Positions 1-6,764 of a stretch of DNA of 64,000 nucleotides are shown piece after piece; the stretch's first letter is position 1; each line of letters begins with the position of its first letter. The notes beneath the pieces are model-generated. The model made no database searches. It was not told the DNA's origin and saw nothing but the letters and a program-made list of their open reading frames with translations. The DNA is from WHSW01 sp963767285 (GTDB lineage Bacteria > Actinomycetota > Thermoleophilia > Solirubrobacterales > 70-9). The stretch is from NCBI GenBank assembly GCA_963767285.1, contig CAVYDJ010000002.1, positions 186,001-250,000 on the forward strand. The letters run 5' to 3'. The position numbers were made by a program, and so were the translations under genes.

Positions 1-824
1 GCTCGCTCGACGTCGGCGTCGCGGGTGACGATCAACGGGTCCTTGCCGCCGAGCTCCAGGCTGACCGGGGTCAGCGTCTCGGCGGCACGCTTCATGACGA
101 TCTTGCCGGTCTTCTCCGAGCCGGTGAACTGCATGTAGTCGCACTCGTCGATCAGGGCGCCGCCGGTTTCGCCCATCCCGTTGACGACCGCGAGCACGTC
201 GGGGGCGCCGACGTCCTCACGCCACGCGCGGACCAGCTCCATCAAGGTCAGCGGGGTGATCTCCGACGGCTTGACGACGACGGCGTTGCCGGCCAGTAGG
301 GCCGGGATCGCGTCGCCCAGCGAAAGGATGACCGGGAAGTTCCAGGGGCTGATCATCCCGACGACCCCGAACGGCCGGTAGACGATCTTGGCGCGCTTGG
401 CCTTCAGCAACGGGTTGTGCGGCGAGACGATCTCGTCGGCCAGGAACTTCGGCCCCTGGTCCGTCCAGAAGTTGATCGCGTCGAGGACGTAGAAGGCTTC
501 GAGCGCGGCGTCGGCGCGGACCTTGCCGGTCTCCTCCTGCATCATCTCGTCGACCCGGTCCTGGTTGGCGAGCACCCAGTCGCGCAGGCTCTCCAGCCAG
601 CGCTTGCGGCCGGCGAATCCGATCGCCTCCCAGGCGGGCTGCGCGGCTCGAACGCGGGCGACCGTCTCGGCCACCGCGGCCGGGGAGTCGATCGGCACGT
701 CGCGAATCACCGAGCCGTCGATCGGCCGATGGACCGGGAAAGTCTCGGGCTGCTGCGCCTCGTCGGCGCCGGCCCCGTTGCCCGCCGCCGTGGTGGTCGT
801 TTCCGGCTGCGTCGCGGACTCCAT
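1..824 (-). CDS. Aldehyde dehydrogenase family protein (C-terminus outside window)
   Basis: NAD(P)-dependent oxidation of an aldehyde to an acid; the substrate cannot be read from the sequence. The 274 visible codons hold the N-terminal cofactor-binding half: the MISPWNFPV segment, the VVKPSE motif that contacts NAD(P), the QFTGSEKTGK turn and the start of the LELGGKDP motif that carries the general-base Glu. The catalytic Cys lies beyond the left edge. A low-complexity N-terminus rich in Thr/Ala/Glu precedes the domain. The ATG at 824 is chosen because a perfect AGGAGG (complement of 837-842) sits 12 nt upstream. It lies 62 nt downstream of the sugar-dehydrogenase genes on the same strand and may be read with them. 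Confidence 0.9.
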   Translation of the reverse strand, partial: MESATQPETTTTAAGNGAGADEAQQPETFPVHRPIDGSVIRDVPIDSPAAVAETVARVRAAQPAWEAIGFAGRKRWLESLRDWVLANQDRVDEMMQEETGKVRADAALEAFYVLDAINFWTDQGPKFLADEIVSPHNPLLKAKRAKIVYRPFGVVGMISPWNFPVILSLGDAIPALLAGNAVVVKPSEITPLTLMELVRAWREDVGAPDVLAVVNGMGETGGALIDECDYMQFTGSEKTGKIVMKRAAETLTPVSLELGGKDPLIVTRDADVER

Positions 825-886
825 CTTCTCTCTCGGCCTCCTGAGTTGGTCCCGGCTCGTCAGCCAGGGAGACTACTCCGACCGGA

Positions 887-2035
887 TCAGTTCTGAACGA
901 GCCTGTAGACCGGGCCGCTCAGCGAGGCGACGTAGATCTGGCCGTCAAGGCCCTCGCCGAATCCGCTCACGGCGCCGGGTGGAGGGATCAGCCCGGTGGA
1001 CTGGTCGCTCTGCCTGGGGTTATTCGGATCGAACGAGCGCAGGACGCTGTTGCAGTAGTCGCTGTAGAGGTAGCGCCCCTCGAGCGCCGGCAGACCCGGG
1101 TCGCGGACGACGTAGCCGCCGGTGACCGAGCAGTTGTCGCTGCCGTTCCCCGACGAGAACTCGAAGATCGGCGGGCGGTACTTCCGCGGCGTGCCCCCTC
1201 CCTCGAACTCGTGATCGCCCTCGAAGATGTCCCAGCCGAAGTTGGCGCCGCGCAAGCCGCCCTGGTTCGCCCGGTCGATCTCCTCCCAGTTCTCCTGCCC
1301 GACGTCGCCGATGTAGATGTCGCCGTTCCTGCTGTCGAACGAGAATCGGTAGGGGTTGCGCAGACCGAGCGCGTAGACCTCGCCGAAGGGGTTCGACTCC
1401 GGGATCGAGTAGCCGCCGTTCTTGCGCGGATCGATCCGCAGCAGCTTGCCGAGCAACGACTTCTTATTCTGGGCGTTGCCCTCCGGGTCGCCGCCGCTGC
1501 CCCCGTCGCCGGTGCCCATGTAGAGGTGGCCGTCGGGGCCGAACTGCAGCTGGCCGCCGTTGTGATTGGACTGGATCGGGTGCGAGACCACGATCACCTT
1601 CTCTCGCGACCTCGCCTTTGCCTTCGTCGCGTTGCCCTTCGAGCTGCGGAAGCCGTCGACCTCGATGTTGCCCGCGCGGTTCACGTAGTAGACGTAGAAG
1701 CGGCGGTTGTTGGCGTACCCGGGATCGAAGGCGACCGAGAGCAGACCCTGCTCGCCGCCGTAGAGGACCCGGTTGCGGATGTCCAGAAACGGGCGGTTCA
1801 CCGTGTTGCCGTCGCGCGAAACGCGGATCGTCCCCGGTTGCTCGACGATGAACAGGAGGTCGTTCGCTCCGGGCGCCTGGGCCACGTAGACCGGCGCGTC
1901 GAATTCGCCGACCTTCGACACGTCGAGCCCGCCTCCGCGAGCACCCGCTGAGCTGCCGCCCGCGAGCGCCGCGAGCGCGATCAGCAACGCCGCGAACCAC
2001 GCGGCACGAAGCCCCCTGCCCGAGCTGCCCGCCAT
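887..2035 (-). CDS. PQQ-dependent sugar dehydrogenase (glucose/sorbosone dehydrogenase family)
   Basis: Predicted exported beta-propeller quinoprotein that oxidises aldoses or related sugars with PQQ (family knowledge). The 382-aa product starts with a signal peptide (MAGSSGRG, then an Ala/Leu-rich core) and shows family blocks: GEQGLLSVAFDP, HNGGQLQFGPDG, GTGDGGSGGDP, LGLRNPYRFSFD, IGDVGQENWEEI, FGWDIFEG and SVTGGYVVRD. The ATG at 2035 is preferred over an upstream in-frame start because it gives a clean signal peptide. It lies 10 nt after the stop of a paralogous dehydrogenase, so the two are probably translationally coupled. No lipobox is seen, so this copy is likely periplasmic or secreted, unlike its neighbour. 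Confidence 0.9.
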   Translation of the reverse strand: MAGSSGRGLRAAWFAALLIALAALAGGSSAGARGGGLDVSKVGEFDAPVYVAQAPGANDLLFIVEQPGTIRVSRDGNTVNRPFLDIRNRVLYGGEQGLLSVAFDPGYANNRRFYVYYVNRAGNIEVDGFRSSKGNATKAKARSREKVIVVSHPIQSNHNGGQLQFGPDGHLYMGTGDGGSGGDPEGNAQNKKSLLGKLLRIDPRKNGGYSIPESNPFGEVYALGLRNPYRFSFDSRNGDIYIGDVGQENWEEIDRANQGGLRGANFGWDIFEGDHEFEGGGTPRKYRPPIFEFSSGNGSDNCSVTGGYVVRDPGLPALEGRYLYSDYCNSVLRSFDPNNPRQSDQSTGLIPPPGAVSGFGEGLDGQIYVASLSGPVYRLVQN

Positions 2036-2045
2036 GGGCTTCAGG

Positions 2046-3221
2046 TTAGCCGTCGGCGACGAGCGCGTACAGAGGCCCGGCCAGCGAGACCACATAGAGG
2101 TGCCCGTCCGCGTCCTCGCCGAACGAGCTCAGCTGCTCCACCCGCAGCCCGAGGGCCGTGTCGTCGCGGGCCGGCCGCCCGGGGTCGGCGGTGAAGCTGC
2201 GCAGATCGCCCTCGCAGAAGTCGCCGTACAGGTAGCGCCCGTACAGGGAGGCCAGCGCGCGGTCGCGGACGACGTAGCCGCCGGTGACCGAGCAGCCGCG
2301 ATCGCGCCCGTACTCGTAGACGGGCGGGATCGCGCCGGGTGCCTGCTGGTCGGCGTTGAAGCGGTCGGTGCCCTCGAACGCCGACCAGCCGAAGTTGAGG
2401 TCCTCGGCCGGGGCGCGGAACCGCTTCGCGGTCACGGCGTCGATCTCCTCGAGCGCGTCCTGGCCGACGTCGCCGATCCACAGGTCGCCGTTGGAGCGGT
2501 CGAACGAAAAGCGCCACGGGTTGCGCAGGCCGAGCGCGGCGACCTCGTAGCCCTTCGCCGGGTCGATGCGCAACAGCTTGCCGAGCGGGCTGGCCGGGTC
2601 CTGAGCGGTTCGCTCCGGATCGCCGGCGCCGCCCCCGTCGCCGGTCCCGGCATACAGTTTGCCGTCCGGCCCGAAGAGCAGCAGGCCCCCGTTGTGGTTC
2701 TCGGCGAAGTCATCGATCGCGATCAGCTCACGCGCGCTGGCCGGGTCGGCGGTGGTGCCCTCGCCCGCGCGGCTGTACTCGACGATGCGCTCGTCGCCGT
2801 TGGTGTCGGTGAAGTAGACGTAGAGCAGGCCCGACTTCTCGTATGCCGGGTCGAAGGCGACCGAGAGCAGCCCCTGCTCGCCACCGCACGTCACCTGTTC
2901 GCCGATGTCCAGGAATGGGCTCGCTTCCCCGCCGTCGGCCGCCACCCGCACGATCCGACCGCACTGCTCGACCACGTAGAGGTGGTCGTCGCCGGGCGCC
3001 TGGGTGACGTAGACCGGCGCCTCGAAGTCACCCACCTTCTCGAGCCGGACGCCGCCGGTGCCGTCGCCCACCGGGGGCGGGCCGCCGCCGTCGCGCGCGG
3101 GCCTCGTCGGCTGGCCGCCGCCTCCCTCGATCGACGTCACGTCGCCGCCGCCACCGCAGCCGGCGACCGCCGCCGCAATGCAAGCCGCCGTCAGCGCAAA
3201 TTTGAAACGCCGCTCCCGCAC
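2046..3221 (-). CDS. PQQ-dependent sugar dehydrogenase, lipoprotein form
   Basis: Second member of the glucose/sorbosone dehydrogenase family, 391 aa, paralogous to the next gene. Shared blocks include GEQGLLSVAFDP, HNGGLLLFGPDG, GTGDGGGAGDP, LGLRNPWRFSFD and IGDVGQDALEEID. The N-terminus (VRERRFKF, hydrophobic core, then VAGC at residues 19-22) is a lipoprotein signal peptide, so the enzyme should be anchored to the outer face of the membrane. The GTG at 3221 is selected because it places the lipobox correctly and follows a GGGGG ribosome-binding stretch. Upstream in-frame codons give an arginine/serine-rich non-signal sequence. The gene follows a small lipoprotein gene by 25 nt and precedes the second dehydrogenase by 10 nt. 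Confidence 0.9.
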   Translation of the reverse strand: MRERRFKFALTAACIAAAVAGCGGGGDVTSIEGGGGQPTRPARDGGGPPPVGDGTGGVRLEKVGDFEAPVYVTQAPGDDHLYVVEQCGRIVRVAADGGEASPFLDIGEQVTCGGEQGLLSVAFDPAYEKSGLLYVYFTDTNGDERIVEYSRAGEGTTADPASARELIAIDDFAENHNGGLLLFGPDGKLYAGTGDGGGAGDPERTAQDPASPLGKLLRIDPAKGYEVAALGLRNPWRFSFDRSNGDLWIGDVGQDALEEIDAVTAKRFRAPAEDLNFGWSAFEGTDRFNADQQAPGAIPPVYEYGRDRGCSVTGGYVVRDRALASLYGRYLYGDFCEGDLRSFTADPGRPARDDTALGLRVEQLSSFGEDADGHLYVVSLAGPLYALVADG

Positions 3222-3246
3222 CCCCCGGCACGGTAGCGATCCCGGA

Positions 3247-3921
3247 CTACGGGTTCTCGATCTCGACTTCGCCGTTGGCGCCGACCGTTGCCCGGGCCGG
3301 CTTGTCCGTGATCGTGACGACGAACTCGCCCTCCACCGGGCTGCCGTCCTCGGCGACCGCCTTTGCCTTGCCGTCCAGGCCGGCGGCAAACTCGTAGTGC
3401 AGCGTGTAGGTGCCGGCCTGGACCGGAGTCACCCGCCAGACGATGTCCTTGCTCTCGCCGGGCTCGAGTGGGCCGAAGGCGAAGGTGTCGGTCTGCGCGA
3501 CCTCGGCCCCTCCGGGCGCCGCGGCATCGAGATCGGCGACGTCCTCGTCGGGGCTCGACGCCAGCTTCGGGTAGCCGCTCTCGAGGATCCAGACCGGCCG
3601 GTTCGGGTTTGCGAGGCCGGGCTGGTCGGAGCGGACGTTGAACGAGCCGCCCCCCTTCTCGTCGCCGGTCCAGACGGTCACGGCCAGGTTCGGGACCTGG
3701 TCGGAGCCCGTGTTCTCGACTTCGAGGCGCAGGTCGCTGGTCTGGGCGAGGCGCTGGTCGGTCGGGAACCTGGCCGCGTTGACGGTGACCGGGAAGTCGC
3801 CCTCGGGCTCGTTTGCGTCCTGGCGCTCCTTGTCGTCGCCGCACGCCGAGAGCGCAACGGATAGCGCAGCGATGACCGCCACCGCGAGTGCACGAGTCGG
3901 CCTGGCGGTCTCCTCCCACAA
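3247..3921 (-). CDS. Lipoprotein with CARDB-like domain
   Basis: A 224-aa surface lipoprotein of unknown function. It has a hydrophobic signal followed by lipobox LSAC (Cys 27), an acidic linker, and a beta-rich domain with the NTGSDQVPNLAV pattern seen in CARDB-type Ig-like folds. A second beta-sandwich-like part holds LEPGESKDIVWRV and AGTYTLHYEF. TTG at 3919-3921 is the likely start: TATGTT (complement of 3931-3936) lies 9 nt upstream, matching the leaderless promoter pattern of this window. It is first in a run of same-strand genes with two exported sugar dehydrogenases, which suggests an envelope role, perhaps as a docking or accessory protein (inference). Confidence 0.7.
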   Translation of the reverse strand: MWEETARPTRALAVAVIAALSVALSACGDDKERQDANEPEGDFPVTVNAARFPTDQRLAQTSDLRLEVENTGSDQVPNLAVTVWTGDEKGGGSFNVRSDQPGLANPNRPVWILESGYPKLASSPDEDVADLDAAAPGGAEVAQTDTFAFGPLEPGESKDIVWRVTPVQAGTYTLHYEFAAGLDGKAKAVAEDGSPVEGEFVVTITDKPARATVGANGEVEIENP

Positions 3922-4080
3922 AGCGCCGGGAACATACCACCGCTAGGTGTCTCATCACGCCGCCTGCCATTCGGCTGACCAGCCAAGACCCGGCGTAACG
4001 GTTGTGGGTGGCGGATGATCAGTCCATCGAATAATGTTGTCGTGCTGGCAGCGGATCGGTCCCGGCTGCCGGAGGAGACA

Positions 4081-4887
4081 ATGGTCAGATCAGTCGCTGA
4101 CAGGGCATTCCTGCCCGCCAAGAGCCTGTTCGAGCAGGTCGGGAACATGATGATCCTGACCGGCAAGACGATCGTGGCTACGGTCAAGCCGCCCTACCCC
4201 TACGGGGGAGAGTTCATCGGGCAGTTCCTGTTCGCGCTGCAGCTCTGCTGGTTCCCGATGATGATCTCGACCATCGCCTTCGGGTTCGGCGCGCCTGGCC
4301 TGCAGGCCGCGAACTTCCTCTCCCTGTTCGGAGCGCTCGACCGGTTGGGCGGCTTCTTCATCCTCGCCTCGGTCCGCGAGTTCGCCCCCTTCGTGACCGC
4401 GGTGGTCGTCGCCGGCGTCGCCGGCACCGCGATCACCGCCGACCTCGGCGCCCGCAAGATCCGCGAGGAGCTCGACGCGCTGCAGGTCCTCGGCGTCGAC
4501 CCGATCAAGAACCTCGTCGTGCCGCGCTTCCTCGCCCTGATGCTGATCACCGGGCTGATGGACATCTATGCGCTGCTGTTCGGGATCACGGGCGGCATCT
4601 TCGCCGAGCTCGCCTACGGCCAGCCGCTCGGCGGTTTCTTCGCCACCCTGTTCAACAACGCCTCGGTGACCGACCTCTGGGGATCCATTCTCAAGTGCAC
4701 GATCTTCGGCGCGATCATTGCCGTCGTCTGCTGTTACAAAGGGATGAATGCGTCCGGAGGCGCAGAGGGGGTCGGGCGCGCAGTCAACGAGGCTGTCGTG
4801 ATCGCCTTCCTGGGGGTGTTCGCGTTCAACTACGTGTTCACCCAAACCCTGCTCGCAACCCACCCCGAGATCTCGGTCATCAAGTGA
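4081..4887 (+). CDS. MlaE/YrbE-family ABC permease (first of two)
   Basis: Integral membrane permease of a lipid-transporting ABC system (MlaE/YrbE family). The 268-aa product has five or six hydrophobic segments and the family core: SVREFAPFVTAVVVAG, then TAITADLGARKIREELDALQVLGVDP, which is the cytoplasmic coupling region. ATG 4081 is preferred to an in-frame ATG at 4015 because GGAGGAG (4071-4077) lies immediately before it and the protein then has the usual family length. Its stop overlaps the start of a second permease (ATGA at 4885-4889). In Actinobacteria such paired permeases normally sit with six MCE proteins; none is present here. Confidence 0.88.
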   Translation: MVRSVADRAFLPAKSLFEQVGNMMILTGKTIVATVKPPYPYGGEFIGQFLFALQLCWFPMMISTIAFGFGAPGLQAANFLSLFGALDRLGGFFILASVREFAPFVTAVVVAGVAGTAITADLGARKIREELDALQVLGVDPIKNLVVPRFLALMLITGLMDIYALLFGITGGIFAELAYGQPLGGFFATLFNNASVTDLWGSILKCTIFGAIIAVVCCYKGMNASGGAEGVGRAVNEAVVIAFLGVFAFNYVFTQTLLATHPEISVIK

Positions 4888-5684
4888 TGCCCGGCTGGCT
4901 TGCAGTACCCCGCGACTGGCTCGGAAGCCTCGGCGACATCGCCCGCTTTAGCGGCCGGGTGATGGGGATCGTCTACTCGGGCCGGGTGTTCCGCTACTTC
5001 GGCGAGGCGCTGCGCCAGGCGGGGATCCTGATTCTCGGCTCGACGATCGTGATCTGGGGCCTCGTGTTCATCTTGGGCCTGCAATGCGGGATCGAGGGCG
5101 CCTACTTCAACCGCTCGGTCGGCGCCCCCGCCTACGCCGGCGTCTTTGCCGCCTGGTGTGATCTGCGCGAGGTGATCCCCTATGCCTTCGGCTACATGAT
5201 GTCGGCCAAGGTCGGGACCGGGATCGTCGCCGAGCTCGGCGCGATGCGGATCTCAGACGAGGTCGACGCGCTCGAGGTCATGGGCGTCAACCCGATGATC
5301 TTCCTCTGCGCGACACGGCTGCTGGGCGCCTGGATGACGCTTCCGTTCATGTATCTGGCCGCGATCGGGGTCGGCTACCTGGCCTCCTATCTGGCGGTCG
5401 TCGAGCAGATCGGCGAGGTCTCCTCCGGCGGCTACTTCCTGATCTTTTGGATGTTTCAAAACCCGCCCGACCTCTTATTCAGCCTGATCAAGGCGATGGC
5501 GATGGCAACCGCGATCGTGCTGGTCGGCTGCTATTACGGCTACACCGCATCCGGTGGCCCGGTCGGAGTGGGTACCGCGACGGCGAAGTCGATGGTCTTG
5601 AACATCGTGTTGGTGCACATCATCGGGATGATGGGAACCCTGGTCTTCTGGGGTGCGAATCCGCGCGCGCCGATTGGCGGCTGA
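4887..5684 (+). CDS. MlaE/YrbE-family ABC permease (second of two)
   Basis: Second 265-aa permease of the same lipid ABC transporter, diverged from the first. It keeps the MlaE core: the REVIPYAFGYMMSAKVGTGI segment, then VAELGAMRISDEVDALEVMGVNP, and a C-terminal hydrophobic hairpin with YYGYTASGGPVGVG. Start ATG 4887 overlaps the stop of the first permease, which implies translational coupling and 1:1 production of a heterodimer. The ATPase gene follows after 18 nt with an AGAGAGGGG ribosome-binding region. Confidence 0.88.
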   Translation: MPGWLAVPRDWLGSLGDIARFSGRVMGIVYSGRVFRYFGEALRQAGILILGSTIVIWGLVFILGLQCGIEGAYFNRSVGAPAYAGVFAAWCDLREVIPYAFGYMMSAKVGTGIVAELGAMRISDEVDALEVMGVNPMIFLCATRLLGAWMTLPFMYLAAIGVGYLASYLAVVEQIGEVSSGGYFLIFWMFQNPPDLLFSLIKAMAMATAIVLVGCYYGYTASGGPVGVGTATAKSMVLNIVLVHIIGMMGTLVFWGANPRAPIGG

Positions 5685-5702
5685 CGAGATAGAGAGGGGC
5701 CG

Positions 5703-6725
5703 ATGGCCGACGAACGAAGCGACAGCGAAGTAGAGGATCCCGGAACCGAGGAGGAGGTTGCGGCCGAGCAGCCTGCCGACCAGCAGCTCGCCCAGCAGGA
5801 CGAGATGGAGAAGTTCGCCGACCAGGCGGGCAGCGGCGAGGTCGACGAGGACTACGAGGAGCCGGCGCCGGAGCTCGGCGACCTGCACAAGGACTACTCG
5901 ATCCCGGGGGTCGACCCGAGGGAGTCGAACCCCTACAAGTGGCACACCGGCGAGAAGCGCGACCACGGCGGCGAGGACGCGATCGAGGTGATCGACGTCG
6001 TCAAGCAGTTCGGCCGGACGCGGATCCTCAACGGGCTCAACCTCGGCCTTCCCGACGACCAGATCTCGATGGTGCTCGGCCCGTCGGGGACCGGCAAGAG
6101 CGTGCTGATCAAGCACATCGTCGGCCTGCTGTATCCCGACTCGGGCGACCTGCTCGTCCACGGCGAGTCGGTCCCGAACATGTCCGACGACGAGCTGTTC
6201 GAGATGCGCAAGAAGTTCGGCCTGCTGTTCCAGGACGGCGCGCTGTTCGGATCGATGAACATCTTCGACAACGTCGCCTTCCCGCTCCGCCAGCACACCG
6301 ACAAGTCCGAGGACGAGATCGGCGAGATCGTCAACCGGCGCCTCAACGAGGTCGGCCTCTCCGAGGCGATGGAGAAGATGCCGAACGAGCTCTCCGGCGG
6401 CATGCGCAAGCGCGCCGGCTTTGCCCGGGCGCTCGTGCTCGACCCGGCGATCGTCATGTTCGACGAGCCCGACTCGGGCCTCGACCCGGTTCGCACGGCG
6501 CTGCTCTGCGAGCTGATCCGCGAGATCCACGAGGAGAACGGCGGCTGCTACCTGGTGATCAGCCACGACCTCGGGACCGCGCGGCGGATCGCCGACTTCA
6601 TCGCGGTGCTGTGGAAGGGCAAGATCGTCGAGTCCGGCCCCTCGGACGAGCTCTTCAACTCCGAGAACGAGTTCGTCAGCCAGTTCCTGAACGCAGAGAC
6701 GGCCGGACCGCTGTCAATGGACTAA
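5703..6725 (+). CDS. MlaF/MceG-type ABC transporter ATPase with acidic N-terminal extension
   Basis: ATPase that powers the two MlaE-type permeases encoded just upstream. Of 340 residues, about 90 at the N-terminus form an acidic, Glu/Asp/Gln-rich, low-complexity extension not needed for the fold. The ABC domain follows: Walker A GPSGTGKS (126-133), Q-loop LLFQDGALF (about 175-183), signature LSGGMRKR (230-237), Walker B VMFDEP (251-256) and switch His in VISHDL. The fold resembles MlaF/MceG (EVIDVVKQFG, DSGLDPV). It ends 39 nt before an MMPL transporter gene. The extension may bind a partner protein, since no MCE subunit is encoded here (inference). Confidence 0.9.
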   Translation: MADERSDSEVEDPGTEEEVAAEQPADQQLAQQDEMEKFADQAGSGEVDEDYEEPAPELGDLHKDYSIPGVDPRESNPYKWHTGEKRDHGGEDAIEVIDVVKQFGRTRILNGLNLGLPDDQISMVLGPSGTGKSVLIKHIVGLLYPDSGDLLVHGESVPNMSDDELFEMRKKFGLLFQDGALFGSMNIFDNVAFPLRQHTDKSEDEIGEIVNRRLNEVGLSEAMEKMPNELSGGMRKRAGFARALVLDPAIVMFDEPDSGLDPVRTALLCELIREIHEENGGCYLVISHDLGTARRIADFIAVLWKGKIVESGPSDELFNSENEFVSQFLNAETAGPLSMD

Positions 6726-6751
6726 TGGGGGCCCCGGGGTCGGGGCGTCCG

Positions 6752-6757
6752 TAGCAT
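6752..6757 (+). promoter_or_regulatory. Leaderless -10 box of the MMPL gene
   Basis: TAGCAT ends 7 nt before the GTG start at 6765, with no Shine-Dalgarno sequence between. This places transcription initiation at or next to the start codon and suggests the MMPL gene has its own promoter behind the ABC genes. Confidence 0.5.
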
Positions 6758-6764
6758 CCCGAAC

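Noticed and set aside
1380..1420. tRNA T-arm-like GGTTCGACTCC
   Set aside because: It lies inside the sugar-dehydrogenase coding frame (ESNPFG) and no other tRNA arms can be folded around it.
4015..4080. Upstream ATG 4015 as start of the first MlaE permease
   Set aside because: No ribosome-binding site there, while ATG 4081 has GGAGGAG directly upstream and gives the usual family length.
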